A DNA stretch of 64,000 nt from Bradyrhizobium barranii subsp. barranii (GCF_017565645.3 NZ_CP086136.1:1502001-1566000), one strand, 5' to 3'; counted from the stretch's first letter, positions 9,141 to 18,737 are shown. The notes: generated from the sequence alone by a model not told the origin. A program made the numbers and translations.

Positions 9141-11222
9141 ATGTCAGACCCCCGCCAAACCACGGACCCCGAGACCAACCCGCTGCTGAAGGCCTGGGTG
9201 ACGCCGTTTGCGACCCCGCCCTTCGACGAGGTCAAGCCCGAGCACTTTCTGCCGGCCTTCGAGCAGGCCTTCGCCGATCACTCCGCGGAGATCGCGGCTA
9301 TCACCAACGATCCGGCGGCCGCCGACTTCGCCAACACCATCACGGCGCTGGAGCGCTCCGGCAAGCTCCTCACCAAGGTCGCGGCGGTCTTCTACGACCT
9401 CGTCTCGGCGCATTCCAACCCGGCCATCCTGGAGATCGACAAGGAGGTCTCCTTGCGGATGGCGCGGCACTGGAATCCGATCATGATGAACGCCGTGCTG
9501 TTTGGTCGCATCGCCCATCTGCACGAGAACCGCGCCGCTCTTGGTCTTTCGCCCGAGCAGCTCCGGCTGCTGGAGCGCACCTACACCCGGTTCCACCGTT
9601 CCGGTGCCGGCCTCTCCGAAGAGGCGAAGGCGCGGATGGCGGAGATCAACGAGAAGCTCGCCCAACTCGGCACCGGCTTCAGCCACCACCTGCTTGGCGA
9701 CGAGCAGGAGTGGTTCATGGAGTTGGGGGAGGCCGACCGCGAGGGCCTGCCGGAGAGCTTCGTCGCAGCCGCCAAGGCTGCGGCGGAAGAGCGCGGCATG
9801 GACGGCAAGGCCATCGTCACGCTGTCGCGCTCCTCGACCGAGCCGTTCCTGAAGAGCTCGGCCCGCCGCGACCTGCGCGAGAAGGTCTACAAGGCCTTCA
9901 CGGCGCGCGGCGACAACGGCAATGCCAACGACAACAACGGCACCATCGTCGAGATCCTGCAACTGCGCGAGGAGAGCGCCAAGCTTCTGGGCTATCCGAC
10001 CTTCGCCGCCTACCGGCTCGAGGATTCCATGGCCAAGACGCCGGATGCGGTGCGCGGCCTGCTGGAGCGGGTCTGGAAGCCGGCGCGTGCGCGTGCGCTC
10101 TCCGACCGCGACGAGATGCAGGCGTTGATCACGGAAGAGGGCGGCAATTTCAAGCTCGCGCCCTGGGACTGGCGCTTCTATGCCGAAAAACTCCGCCTCC
10201 AGCGCGCCAATTTCGACGACGCCGCGATCAAGCCGTATCTTACGCTCGATCACATGATCGCCGCCGCCTTCGACTGCGCCACCCGCCTGTTCGGCATCAC
10301 CTTCGAGGAGCGCAAGGACGTGCCGGCCTGGCACCCGGATGTCCGGGTCTGGGAGGTGAAGGGCCCTGACGGCAAGCACAAGGCGCTGTTCTACGGCGAC
10401 TACTACGCTCGGCCGTCGAAGCGCTCCGGCGCCTGGATGACCTCGCTGCGCGACCAGCAGAAGCTCGACGGCGAGATCGCGCCGCTCGTCATCAATGTCT
10501 GCAACTTCGCCAAGGGCGCCAACGGCGAGCCCTCGCTGCTCTCGCCCGACGATGCCCGTACCCTGTTCCACGAGTTCGGCCACGGCCTGCACGGCATGCT
10601 CTCCAATGTGACCTATCCGTCACTCTCGGGCACCGCGGTGTTCACCGACTTCGTCGAGCTGCCCTCCCAGCTCTACGAGCACTGGCAGGAGCGGCCGGAG
10701 GTGCTGCAGCAGTTCGCCCGCCACTACCAGACCGGCGAGCCGCTGCCGGACGATCTGCTCCAGCGTTTCCTCGCCGCGCGAAAGTTCAACCAGGGCTTTG
10801 CCACGGTCGAGTTCGTCTCCTCGGCGCTGGTCGATCTCGAATTCCACACCCAGCCGGCTTCCGCCGCACAGGATGTCCGCGCCTTCGAGAAGAAGGAGCT
10901 GGAGAAGATCGGCATGCCCGAGGAGATCTCGCTGCGCCACCGGCCCACGCAGTTCGGCCACATCTTCTCCGGCGACCATTATGCCGCGGGCTATTACAGC
11001 TACATGTGGTCGGAGGTGATGGACGCCGACGCCTTCGGCGCCTTCGAGGAGGCCGGCAACATCTTCGATCCTGCGGTGGCAAAGCGCCTGCACGACGACA
11101 TCTACTCCTCGGGCGGATCGGTCGATCCCGAGGCCGCCTATGAAGCCTTCCGCGGCCGCCCGCCGGAGCCCGACGCGCTGCTCCGCCGGCGCGGCCTGCT
11201 CGATGGCGCCAAGGCAGCCTGA
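9141..11222 (+). CDS. M3 family oligopeptidase / peptidyl-dipeptidase
   Basis: This is a cytoplasmic zinc metallopeptidase that degrades short peptides. The HExxH zinc motif is HEFGH (first His about residue 477). The 693-residue length and the N-terminal FATPPFDEVKPEHFLPAFEQ are typical of the Dcp/oligopeptidase A group. Sequence alone does not separate oligopeptidase A from Dcp activity. The stop codon overlaps the next start (TGATG), so the DUF1007 gene may be translationally coupled, although the functions seem unrelated. Confidence 0.92.
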   Translation: MSDPRQTTDPETNPLLKAWVTPFATPPFDEVKPEHFLPAFEQAFADHSAEIAAITNDPAAADFANTITALERSGKLLTKVAAVFYDLVSAHSNPAILEIDKEVSLRMARHWNPIMMNAVLFGRIAHLHENRAALGLSPEQLRLLERTYTRFHRSGAGLSEEAKARMAEINEKLAQLGTGFSHHLLGDEQEWFMELGEADREGLPESFVAAAKAAAEERGMDGKAIVTLSRSSTEPFLKSSARRDLREKVYKAFTARGDNGNANDNNGTIVEILQLREESAKLLGYPTFAAYRLEDSMAKTPDAVRGLLERVWKPARARALSDRDEMQALITEEGGNFKLAPWDWRFYAEKLRLQRANFDDAAIKPYLTLDHMIAAAFDCATRLFGITFEERKDVPAWHPDVRVWEVKGPDGKHKALFYGDYYARPSKRSGAWMTSLRDQQKLDGEIAPLVINVCNFAKGANGEPSLLSPDDARTLFHEFGHGLHGMLSNVTYPSLSGTAVFTDFVELPSQLYEHWQERPEVLQQFARHYQTGEPLPDDLLQRFLAARKFNQGFATVEFVSSALVDLEFHTQPASAAQDVRAFEKKELEKIGMPEEISLRHRPTQFGHIFSGDHYAAGYYSYMWSEVMDADAFGAFEEAGNIFDPAVAKRLHDDIYSSGGSVDPEAAYEAFRGRPPEPDALLRRRGLLDGAKAA

Positions 11223-11860
11223 TGGGCATGCGTGCCCTGTTCGGCCTGTTGCTCGCCGCTGCGATGACGTTCGCAGCCGGCGCGGCGAGGGCGCATCCGC
11301 ATGTCTGGATCACCGCGACCAGCGAGCTGCTCTATGCCGCGGACGGCTCGATCACCGGCGTGCGCCACGCCTGGACCTTTGATGACATGTTCTCGGCCTA
11401 TGCCCTGCAGGGGCTCGAGAGCAAGACCAAGGGCGCCTACACCCGTGAAGAGCTGGGGCCGCTGGCGCAGACCAATGTCGAGTCGCTGAAGGAATACGCC
11501 TACTTCACCTTCGCGCGAGGCGACGGCAAGAAGGAGCGTTTTAATGAGCCGGTCGACTACTTCCTCGACTACAAGGATACCGTGCTGACCCTGCACTTCA
11601 CGCTGCCGCTGAAGACCCCGGTCAAGCCCAAGCAGCTGGTGCTCGAAGTGTTCGACCGCTCCTACTTCATCGACTTCCAGATGGCCAAGGACAATCCGGT
11701 CAAGCTGGTCGGCGCGCCCGCCGGCTGCCAGATGAAGCTCGATCGTCCCAACGACGGCTCCGCCGCCGCGCAGAAGCTCAACGAGCAGACCTTTCTGAAC
11801 GGTGAGAACTCGAATTTCGGCATGATGTTCGCCAACAAGATCACGGTGGATTGCCCTTGA
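11222..11860 (+). CDS. DUF1007 periplasmic protein, partner of NicO transporter
   Basis: The product has 212 residues. A clear signal peptide (MRALFGLLLAAAMTF, cleavage near AARA) is followed by HPHVWI, a histidine-containing mature N-terminus typical of DUF1007 proteins. These are nearly always encoded next to RcnA/NicO-type nickel-cobalt transporters and are thought to be periplasmic metal-handling partners. That pairing holds here: its TGA overlaps the TTG start of the transporter gene. It starts inside the M3 peptidase stop codon. Confidence 0.85.
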   Translation: MGMRALFGLLLAAAMTFAAGAARAHPHVWITATSELLYAADGSITGVRHAWTFDDMFSAYALQGLESKTKGAYTREELGPLAQTNVESLKEYAYFTFARGDGKKERFNEPVDYFLDYKDTVLTLHFTLPLKTPVKPKQLVLEVFDRSYFIDFQMAKDNPVKLVGAPAGCQMKLDRPNDGSAAAQKLNEQTFLNGENSNFGMMFANKITVDCP

Positions 11861-12987
11861 AGCCGCAACTCTCCCCGTTCGCACGCGGGCTGCTTGCCTG
11901 CGCTGCGGCTGTCGTCGTGCTGGGTGTGGCGGACGCCGCGCTTCACGATCTCCTCGCGCAAAATCCGTTCGGTGCACCACGCCCGGCGCAGGCCGCGGAG
12001 CCCGAGGCCAGCGGCGTCATTGGCTGGCTGTTGGCAAAGCAGTCGGAATTCTATCGCCAGATGTCGGCGACCATTCGCGCCGCGAAGTCCGACGGCTCGG
12101 CGGTGTGGACGCTGCTCTTCATCTCCTTTGCCTATGGCATCTTCCACGCCGCCGGCCCCGGCCACGGCAAGGCGGTGATCGCCTCCTATCTCGTCGCCAA
12201 CCGCGAGACCGCGCGGCGCGGCATCGCGCTGTCGTTTGCCTCGGCGCTGATGCAGTCGCTGGTGGCGATCCTGATCGTCGGCATCTCGGCCTGGGTGCTG
12301 AACGCCACCGCCAAGACCATGTGCAAGGCGGAAGGCGCGATCGAGATCGCGAGCTACGGCCTGATCGCGCTGTTCGGCCTGCGGCTGGTCTGGGTCAAGG
12401 GCCGCACCTTCATCCGCGCGCTGCAGGCGGTCCAGCCGGTGCCGGCGATCGCCGGCGTGCCGCATGACCATCACGATCACGGCCATCACCATGATGCCCA
12501 TGACCATCATGACCACGATCACGGTCATGATCACCATCATCACGACCATGGTCACGCCCACGCCCATCACCACCATGCGCATGACCACGTCCATGACGAG
12601 CATTGCGGCCATTCCCACGGTCCGACGCCGAGCGAGCTCGCCGGCCCCGGCGGCTGGCGGCGCGGGTTCGCTGCGATCCTGACCGTCGGCATTCGGCCCT
12701 GCTCGGGTGCGATCCTGGTACTGGTGTTCGCGCTCGCGCAGGGCCTGTTCTGGGCCGGCATCGCCGCGACCTTGCTGATGGGGCTCGGCACCGCCATTAC
12801 GGTCGCGGCCATCGCCGTCGTCGCCGTCTCCGCCAAGGACATCGCCGCCCGCCTCAGCGCCGGGCGCGACGGCGGCGGTGCGCTGTTCATACGCGGCATC
12901 GAATTCGGCGCCGCCGCTCTCGTGCTGCTGTTCGGCGCGGGCCTGCTGTTCGGCTACATCGCCGCCGAGCGGACGACATGTTTCTGA
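11857..12987 (+). CDS. NicO/RcnA-type nickel-cobalt transporter with long His-rich loop
   Basis: The product is an inner-membrane Ni2+/Co2+ permease. It has an N-terminal span, the family signature GIFHAAGPGHGKAVIASYLV, and a second conserved block GIRPCSGAILVLVFAL. Between them is an exceptional His/Asp-rich loop (12466-12620) with dozens of histidines and one CGHSHG, which should bind metal in the cytoplasm. TTG 11857 overlapping the DUF1007 stop is the likely start; TTG 11851 is an alternative. Direction of transport (uptake or efflux) cannot be read from sequence. RcnA homologues are exporters. Confidence 0.87.
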   Translation: MKPQLSPFARGLLACAAAVVVLGVADAALHDLLAQNPFGAPRPAQAAEPEASGVIGWLLAKQSEFYRQMSATIRAAKSDGSAVWTLLFISFAYGIFHAAGPGHGKAVIASYLVANRETARRGIALSFASALMQSLVAILIVGISAWVLNATAKTMCKAEGAIEIASYGLIALFGLRLVWVKGRTFIRALQAVQPVPAIAGVPHDHHDHGHHHDAHDHHDHDHGHDHHHHDHGHAHAHHHHAHDHVHDEHCGHSHGPTPSELAGPGGWRRGFAAILTVGIRPCSGAILVLVFALAQGLFWAGIAATLLMGLGTAITVAAIAVVAVSAKDIAARLSAGRDGGGALFIRGIEFGAAALVLLFGAGLLFGYIAAERTTCF

Positions 12988-12992
12988 GCCCC

Positions 12993-13140
12993 GCTCTCGT
13001 GCCCCGGACGCAGCGCAGCGTCCCTTCGACGATGCGCTGCAGAGCCGGGGTCCATCTCTCCCTACGGTAGCGTGTGGCTTTCTGGGTCCGGCTCTGCGGA
13101 GCAGGGCAATAGCGCTGCACCGCGTCCGGGACACGAGAGC
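12993..13140. repeat. Long imperfect intergenic palindrome
   Basis: Ends GCTCTCGTGCCCCGGACGC and its near-complement (GCGTCCGGGACACGAGAGC) bracket about 148 bases containing the familiar 'CAGAGCCGGG' and 'CCGGCTCTGCGGAGCAG' arms. This is an intergenic repeat type common in Bradyrhizobium. It fills the gap between the transporter and thioesterase genes. Confidence 0.75.
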
Positions 13141-13209
13141 GGCGGCTTTCCGAACTCTCTCCGGTCGGCTATTCAATCGATCAATCAACAAGAATGGTCG
13201 GGGGATTCA

Positions 13210-13647
13210 ATGTCGCGCGAAAACTTTCGGTTCTTTCATCCGTTTCGGGTGCGCTATTCCGAGATCGACGGGCAGGGCGTCGTCTTCAACGCGCATTATC
13301 TCACCTATTTCGACACCACCATCACCGAATATTTCCGCGCGCTGGGCTTTGACCAATATGCGGACGCGCAGGCGAGCGGCATCGATTTCCACGTCGTCAA
13401 ATCGCTGATCGAATACAAGGCACCTGTCCGCTTCGACTGGGAGCTCGACGTCGGCGCACGCGTCGCGCGGATCGGCAATTCGAGCCTCGTCTTCGAGCTC
13501 GCCATCTTCCTGAAGGACGGCACGGATGCACTGGTGACCGGCGAGATCGTGTGGGTCTACACCAACCAGGAAACCCATCGTCCGGTCACGATCCCGGCAT
13601 CGATGCGGGCGCTGATTGCGACGCGGGAGCGGCATCTGTCGGAGTGA
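13210..13647 (+). CDS. 4HBT-fold acyl-CoA thioesterase
   Basis: The 145-residue protein has the YbgC/4-hydroxybenzoyl-CoA thioesterase signature: VRYSEIDGQGVVFNAHYLTYFD, whose Asp is the catalytic residue, followed by the long hot-dog helix TTITEYFRALG. It probably hydrolyses short or aromatic acyl-CoA esters in the cytoplasm. ATG 13210 with a GGGG site upstream is chosen because the conserved domain starts right after it. The frame extends upstream to 13072 only through the repeat. Confidence 0.87.
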   Translation: MSRENFRFFHPFRVRYSEIDGQGVVFNAHYLTYFDTTITEYFRALGFDQYADAQASGIDFHVVKSLIEYKAPVRFDWELDVGARVARIGNSSLVFELAIFLKDGTDALVTGEIVWVYTNQETHRPVTIPASMRALIATRERHLSE

Positions 13648-13654
13648 GGCCGCC

Positions 13655-14053
13655 TCACACGGGCAAGAACCGCTTCAGCGCCGGCATGAAGAAGATCCCG
13701 AGATTGATCGCAAAACCGATGCTCCAGAGGATGGAGCGCAGCGTCGGGCGGTTGCCGAGATAGGTCAGCACGTAGGCGATCCGCACGATCAGGAACAGCA
13801 CGGCGAGCTCGTCGATCAGCCGCTGCGGCGAATCCCGGAATTCGGCAAGCAGCACCGCGAAGGCGAAGAACGGAAAGGTCTCGATGCCGTTCTGGTGGGC
13901 ACCAAGCGCGCGCTGCGCCAGCGCATCCTCGAAGAAGGCGGGGTCGCGCGGCCGGGAATTGTCGAAGATGCGAAACCGCGTCCATTTGATCGAGACGATC
14001 GTCGCCAGATAAAGCAGCAGCGCTCCCAATACGCAGAATTCCGCGAGTGTCAT
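13655..14053 (-). CDS. MAPEG family membrane protein
   Basis: The product has 132 residues from ATG 14053 (MTLAEFCVLGALLLYLATI) and about four membrane spans. The conserved pattern RALGAHQNGIETFPFFAFAVLLAE near the middle marks bacterial members of the MAPEG superfamily (membrane-associated eicosanoid/glutathione proteins). The bacterial function is unknown. The gene is convergent with the thioesterase gene and divergent from ferrochelatase. Confidence 0.83.
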   Translation of the reverse strand: MTLAEFCVLGALLLYLATIVSIKWTRFRIFDNSRPRDPAFFEDALAQRALGAHQNGIETFPFFAFAVLLAEFRDSPQRLIDELAVLFLIVRIAYVLTYLGNRPTLRSILWSIGFAINLGIFFMPALKRFLPV

Positions 14054-14135
14054 CAGCCCCTCCCCGCTTGGGCGCGACCCTAGCGAAATCGACCTCATCT
14101 TGACAAGTTCGGAGCAACGCGCGACGCAACTGATC

Positions 14136-15173
14136 ATGACGACAATTGCCCCCATCGCAGCGCAAAAGCCCGCCGTCCGGTCCAGCCTGCGGCGCGTCGG
14201 CGTGCTCCTGGTCAATCTCGGCACGCCCGATACGGCCGATGCGCCCGGCGTGCGGGTCTATCTCAAGGAATTCCTCTCGGACGCCCGCGTTATCGAGGAC
14301 CAGGGGCTGGTCTGGCAGTTCGTGCTCAACGGCATCATCCTGCGCAGCCGTCCCCGCACCAAGGCGCTGGACTACCAGAAGATCTGGAACAATGAGCGGA
14401 ACGAGTCGCCGCTGAAGACCATCACGCGCTCGCAGAGCGACAAGCTTGCGGCTGCACTGTCTGACAGCGACCACGTCGTCGTGGACTGGGCGATGCGCTA
14501 CGGCAATCCCTCGATCAAGTCCGGCATCGATGCGCTGATCGCGAAGGGGTGCGACCGCATCCTCGCCGTGCCGCTCTATCCGCAATATTCCGCCTCGACC
14601 TCGGCGACGGTCTGCGACGAAGTGTTCCGCGTGCTCGCCCGCTTGCGTAACCAGCCGACGCTGCGGGTGACGCCGCCTTATTACGAGGACGAGGCCTATA
14701 TCGAGGCGCTCGCGATCTCGATCGAGACGCATCTGGCGACGCTGCCGTTCACGCCGGAGCTGATCGTGGCGTCCTTCCACGGCATGCCGAAATCCTATGT
14801 CGACAAGGGCGATCCCTACCAAAGCCACTGCGTCGCCACGACCGAGGCGCTGCGCCGCCGGCTCGGCATGGACGAGACGAAACTGCTGCTGACCTTCCAG
14901 TCGCGCTTCGGCAATGACGAGTGGCTCCAGCCCTACACCGACAAGACCATGGAGCGCCTGGCCAAGGAAGGCGTGCGCCGCATCGCGGTGGTGACGCCGG
15001 GCTTTTCCGCCGACTGCCTGGAGACGCTGGAGGAGATCGCGCAGGAGAATGCCGAGATCTTCAAGCATAATGGCGGCGAGCAGTTTTCGGCGATCCCCTG
15101 CCTGAACGACAGCGATCCCGGCATGGACGTGATCCGCACCCTGGTGTTGCGCGAGCTTCAGGGCTGGATCTGA
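14136..15173 (+). CDS. hemH: Ferrochelatase
   Basis: The enzyme inserts Fe2+ into protoporphyrin IX, the last step of heme synthesis. Recognisable blocks are GVLLVNLGTPD at the N-terminus, PLYPQYSASTSATV, and the catalytic histidine region IVASFHGMPKSYVDKGDPY. Near the C-terminus is the GFSADCLETLEEI block. Length from ATG 14136 is 345 residues, normal for rhizobial HemH. An upstream in-frame codon at 14100 would add 12 residues that do not look conserved. The next gene starts on its stop codon. Confidence 0.95.
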   Translation: MTTIAPIAAQKPAVRSSLRRVGVLLVNLGTPDTADAPGVRVYLKEFLSDARVIEDQGLVWQFVLNGIILRSRPRTKALDYQKIWNNERNESPLKTITRSQSDKLAAALSDSDHVVVDWAMRYGNPSIKSGIDALIAKGCDRILAVPLYPQYSASTSATVCDEVFRVLARLRNQPTLRVTPPYYEDEAYIEALAISIETHLATLPFTPELIVASFHGMPKSYVDKGDPYQSHCVATTEALRRRLGMDETKLLLTFQSRFGNDEWLQPYTDKTMERLAKEGVRRIAVVTPGFSADCLETLEEIAQENAEIFKHNGGEQFSAIPCLNDSDPGMDVIRTLVLRELQGWI

Positions 15174-16162
15174 TGGTGTGTCCCATGAACCGCCGCGAGA
15201 CTTTGGCGCTTCTTGGGACGATCGCCGCGCTGCCGGCCTCGGTGCTGGCGCAGCAGCCGAACGCCACGCGGCGGCTCGGCGTGCTCTCGGTCACGGCCGC
15301 GGATGACGCGATCGGGCAGGCCCGCAGCACGATCCTGGTCGAGACGCTCGCCGCCCATGGCTGGAAGGAGCACGACAACCTCAGGATCGATTGGCGCAGC
15401 GGCGCCGGCGACCGGGCACGCATCGCGCGCCTCGCCGACGAACTCGTGGCGCTCAAGCCGGACATCCTGCTCGCGGTCGGCACGCCCTCGGTCGAGGAGC
15501 TGCGCCAGCGCACCACGACGATCCCGATCGTGTTCGCCGTCGTCACCGATCCCGTCAGCCAGGGCTTTGTCAAAAACCTCGCCCATCCCGGCGGCAACAT
15601 CACCGGCTTCACCGATTACGACGGCCCGGTCGCCGGCAAATGGCTGGAGATGCTGACGCAGGTCACGCCAAAAGTGTCCCGCGTCTTCGTCGTCTACAAT
15701 CCTGCCACCGCGCCGTTCGCGCCCCTGATGCTGCGCACGATCGAGGACGCCGCACGGACGCTTCATGTGACGGTCGAGGCCGCGCCAGTTCAGGACGCTG
15801 GCTCGATCGCCGCGCTGGCTTCGCGGAAGGACGGCGGCCTTTTGGTGCTGCCTGACTTCTTCACCATGGCCAATCGCGCCCAGCTCCTGGCTGCAATCGG
15901 TGAAGCCCGCGTGCCGGCGGTGTTCTGGAGCCGCACCTTCGTCGACGAGGGTGGGCTGATGTCCTACAGCACCGACAGCGCCGAGCAGCTTCGCCGCGCC
16001 GCCAACTACATCGATCGCATCTTGAAGGGCGCGCTGGCAGCCGACCTGCCGGTCCAGAATCCCACCAAGTTCGAGCTGGCGATTAACCTGAAGACGGCGA
16101 GGGCGCTGGGGCTGACCATGTCGCCCTCGCTGCTTGCGCTCGCCAACACCGTGGTTGAATAG
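15173..16162 (+). CDS. ABC transporter substrate-binding protein, PF04392-like
   Basis: The product has 329 residues. A Tat/Sec-like signal (MNRRETLALLGTIAALPASVLAQ) is followed by the two-lobed PF04392 pattern: RRLGVLS, LKPDILLAVGTPSVEELRQ, IPIVFAVVTDPVSQGFV and HPGGNITGF. It is a periplasmic binding protein, but no permease or ATPase is adjacent, so its ligand is unknown. ATG 15173 overlaps the hemH stop codon (TGATG). ATG 15185 would give a more standard signal peptide and is equally possible. Confidence 0.83.
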   Translation: MVCPMNRRETLALLGTIAALPASVLAQQPNATRRLGVLSVTAADDAIGQARSTILVETLAAHGWKEHDNLRIDWRSGAGDRARIARLADELVALKPDILLAVGTPSVEELRQRTTTIPIVFAVVTDPVSQGFVKNLAHPGGNITGFTDYDGPVAGKWLEMLTQVTPKVSRVFVVYNPATAPFAPLMLRTIEDAARTLHVTVEAAPVQDAGSIAALASRKDGGLLVLPDFFTMANRAQLLAAIGEARVPAVFWSRTFVDEGGLMSYSTDSAEQLRRAANYIDRILKGALAADLPVQNPTKFELAINLKTARALGLTMSPSLLALANTVVE

Positions 16163-16268
16163 GGGCGCCGAAGCTACCTTCAACTGGTGATTCCGGAATT
16201 CCTGGGGCAGAATGACGGTGGGGATGTTGCCGCGAGCGATGCGGCTCGAACGGGGCGGGCGCGATTAC

Positions 16269-16796
16269 ATGCGGGGATTGTTGCTTGTAGCCGTCGTGGC
16301 CTGCGGACTCGCTGGCTGCAACACGACCGGGGACGTTGCGTCGACCATGTATCCGGAAGCGGTGCGGGCCGGCGGTGCCGTCAAGAGTGATACGGCCATT
16401 GTCCTGGTCGCAAACGGCGGCAGCGAGACGATCAACTATCTTCAGTTCGTTCACAACGGTTTTCCCGCGATCAATGCGCGAGGGATCAGCGTTGCTCCGG
16501 ACGGCTTTGTTGCGATTCCGGTCGCGGTCGGAACGACAGGGCTTGAGCTGCAAAACTATACGACGACGGGGCGCCCGGGCACCTATCTCCCGAATGGCGC
16601 GTCGATGGGATTCGTGCCGGTGCATACGCCCAAGATCGATCTTCCCGCCCCCGGACTGTATTACGTTGCGACCGTCTTTCCGGGGCAGCAACGCAGTTTC
16701 GAGACAAGGCCGACGGCCGTCCAACTGGCGAAGCTGCGAAAGGAGCGGCCCGAGCTCGCCGCGCTGAAGCCGGTGAATTTTACATGGTCCAACTAG
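16269..16796 (+). CDS. Putative lipoprotein, unknown function
   Basis: The product has 175 residues from ATG 16269. The signal MRGLLLVAVVACGLAGC carries a lipobox LAGC (Cys at about residue 17), so the mature protein should be a lipid-anchored envelope protein. The rest is a soluble beta-rich domain (DTAIVLVANGG, GFVAIPVAVG, APGLYYVATVFPGQQ). The final stretch is charged. The domain is not recognised with certainty. Confidence 0.72.
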   Translation: MRGLLLVAVVACGLAGCNTTGDVASTMYPEAVRAGGAVKSDTAIVLVANGGSETINYLQFVHNGFPAINARGISVAPDGFVAIPVAVGTTGLELQNYTTTGRPGTYLPNGASMGFVPVHTPKIDLPAPGLYYVATVFPGQQRSFETRPTAVQLAKLRKERPELAALKPVNFTWSN

Positions 16797-16989
16797 GACA
16801 CCGGCCGTTGCTAGGTTGCCTCCGTGCCCTTTCAAGGGCTTTCTCACAATACTTATCGGCGATCGTTCCGCCTCCGTACTTCTTGTGGAAATGTCGCCCC
16901 GCGCCGACGTGAATGGTGACCGCTGAACCGGTAAGGTCGCGTTCCCGACCAATGACAGCGCGGGAAAGGGCTTCCGCCTTGGAGGAAGT

Positions 16990-17994
16990 ATGAGCGGTTT
17001 CGATGTTTTCGCGATTGTTCTGGTTTTGCTCGTCATCGTCACGCTGGTTGCCGGCGTGAAGACGGTGCCGCAGGGCTATGACTGGACCATCGAGCGGTTC
17101 GGCAAATACACCCAGACGCTGAGCCCCGGGCTCAATCTGATCGTGCCCTATTTCGATCGCGTCGGACGCAAGATCAACATGATGGAGCAGGTGATCGACA
17201 TTCCCGAGCAGGAGGTCATCACCAAGGACAACGCCACCGTGACGGTGGACGGCGTCGCCTTCTACCAGGTGTTCGATGCCGCCAAGGCGAGCTACGAGGT
17301 CTCCAACCTGACCCAGGCCATCACGGTGCTGACCATGACCAACATCCGCTCGGTGATGGGAGCGATGGATCTCGACCAGGTGCTGTCGCATCGCGACGAG
17401 ATCAACGAGCGCCTGCTTCGCGTCGTCGACGCCGCGGTCTCGCCCTGGGGCCTCAAGGTCAACCGCATCGAGATCAAGGACATCGTGCCGCCCGCCGACC
17501 TCGTCGAAGCCATGGGCCGGCAGATGAAGGCCGAGCGCGTCAAGCGCGCCGACATTCTGGCCGCCGAAGGCCAGCGCCAGTCCGAGATCCTGCGCGCCGA
17601 GGGCGCCAAGCAGGGCCAGATCCTCCAGGCCGAGGGCCGCAAGGAAGCTGCGTTCCGCGACGCCGAGGCTCGCGAACGTTCCGCGGAGGCCGAGGCCAAG
17701 GCGACGCAGATGGTCAGTGAGGCCATCTCCAAGGGAGATGTCGCCGCGCTGAACTATTTCATCGCCGACAAGTATATCAAGGCGTTCGGGCAACTGGCCG
17801 ACTCGCCGAACCAGAAGGTCATCATGCTTCCGGTCGAAGCGATGAGCATGCTGGGCTCGCTCGCCGGCATCGGCGAGATCGCCAAGGCAACGTTCGGCGA
17901 AAGCGCGGCGTCCGCGGCCGCTGCCGCCCGCCGCGGCGGCTCGGTGCCGACGACCGGCCCCACGCCGCCGGCGGTACCGCCGCGGCAGGGGTAA
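16990..17994 (+). CDS. SPFH/band 7 (slipin/QmcA-like) membrane protein
   Basis: The product has 334 residues. One N-terminal membrane hairpin ([20 protein letters not shown]) precedes the SPFH domain ([40 protein letters not shown]). A long Ala/Glu/Lys/Arg-rich coiled coil follows (about residues 180-245), then a Pro-rich tail. Such proteins form oligomeric assemblies at lipid-raft-like domains and often influence protease quality control. The NfeD gene just downstream is the classic partner and supports a membrane-quality-control role. Confidence 0.9.
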   Translation: MSGFDVFAIVLVLLVIVTLVAGVKTVPQGYDWTIERFGKYTQTLSPGLNLIVPYFDRVGRKINMMEQVIDIPEQEVITKDNATVTVDGVAFYQVFDAAKASYEVSNLTQAITVLTMTNIRSVMGAMDLDQVLSHRDEINERLLRVVDAAVSPWGLKVNRIEIKDIVPPADLVEAMGRQMKAERVKRADILAAEGQRQSEILRAEGAKQGQILQAEGRKEAAFRDAEARERSAEAEAKATQMVSEAISKGDVAALNYFIADKYIKAFGQLADSPNQKVIMLPVEAMSMLGSLAGIGEIAKATFGESAASAAAAARRGGSVPTTGPTPPAVPPRQG

Positions 17995-18000
17995 TCAAAG

Positions 18001-18086
18001 CGCATGCACTTTCGAAAAGTGCATGCGGCAATTTAAAGCGCATGCCCCGGAAAAGTGGGGACCGGTTTTCCGATCAGGGCATACGC
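18001..18086. repeat. Two short rhizobial palindromic repeats
   Basis: The first is a hairpin at 18001-18027 (GCATGCACTTT / AAAGTGCATGC). The second, at 18038-18086, belongs to the widespread rhizobial family that reads GCGCATGCCCCGGAAAAG, then GGGGACCGGTTTTCCG and ends in GGCATACGC. The first may double as a weak terminator for the SPFH gene. Both lie between the SPFH and NfeD genes. Confidence 0.7.
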
Positions 18087-18106
18087 CAGCATAAAGAGGT
18101 CGTGTC

Positions 18107-18550
18107 ATGACCGACATGTTCGTATCGCTCGGCACCTGGAATTGGCTGATCTTCGGTTTCATCCTGATGGCGCTGGAAGTGCTGGCGCCGGGCGTATTCC
18201 TGTTCTGGCTCGGGCTCGCCGCGTTGCTGGTCGGCCTGATCTCCTTTGCTGTCGCCGTGTCGTGGCAGATCCAGCTCGTGATGTTCGCAATCTTCGCGGC
18301 CGCCGCCGTGCCGGTGTGGCGCCGGCTGGCGCGGCCGAAGCTGGACGCAAGCACCAGCCCCTTCCTGAACAAGCGCAGCGAGGCATTGCTCGGCCGCGAG
18401 TTCACACTGGAGAAGCCGATCATCGACGGCAACGGCACCGTGCGCCTCGGCGACACGGTGTGGCGCGTGGCCGGGCCCGATACGCCGGCCGGGACGCGGG
18501 TGAAGGTGGTGCAGGTGGACGGTGCGAATCTGACGGTGGCCGCGGCGTAG
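18107..18550 (+). CDS. NfeD family protein
   Basis: The product has 147 residues. Two or three membrane spans (IFGFILMALEVLAPGVFLFWLGLAALLVGLISF and a following one) lead into a C-terminal OB-fold domain (LLGREFTLEKPIIDGNGTVRLGDTVWRV), the standard short-NfeD layout. It partners with the SPFH protein encoded 112 bases upstream. In other bacteria such pairs form a membrane microdomain complex. An AAGAGGT ribosome site precedes ATG 18107. Confidence 0.9.
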   Translation: MTDMFVSLGTWNWLIFGFILMALEVLAPGVFLFWLGLAALLVGLISFAVAVSWQIQLVMFAIFAAAAVPVWRRLARPKLDASTSPFLNKRSEALLGREFTLEKPIIDGNGTVRLGDTVWRVAGPDTPAGTRVKVVQVDGANLTVAAA

Positions 18551-18555
18551 TTTGT

Positions 18556-18710
18556 TTCCCTCCCCCCTTGTGGGGGAGGGTGGCTCGCCGCAAAGCGGCG
18601 AGACGGGTGAGGGGTATCTCTCCGCGAGTGAATCTCTTGCTTCTGAATTCGCGGAAGCAACCCCTCATCCGGCGCTTCGCGCCACCTTCTCCCACAGGGG
18701 GAGAAGGAAG
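18556..18710. repeat. Long intergenic inverted repeat
   Basis: The first arm reads CCTCCCCCCTTGTGGGGGAGG then GGCTCGCCGC. The matching right arm has GCGCCACCTTCTCCC then GGGGGAGAAGG. It is the 'CCCCTCATCC...' type of palindromic element seen throughout this window and lies between convergent genes. Confidence 0.7.
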
Positions 18711-18737
18711 ATTGGAGCGCGCGGCTGCGTCCAGATT

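Noticed and set aside
12466..12620. CAT/CAC-rich tandem repeats considered as a CRISPR-like or satellite array
   Set aside because: They are in-frame His/Asp codons of the NicO transporter loop with no conserved unit length or spacers.
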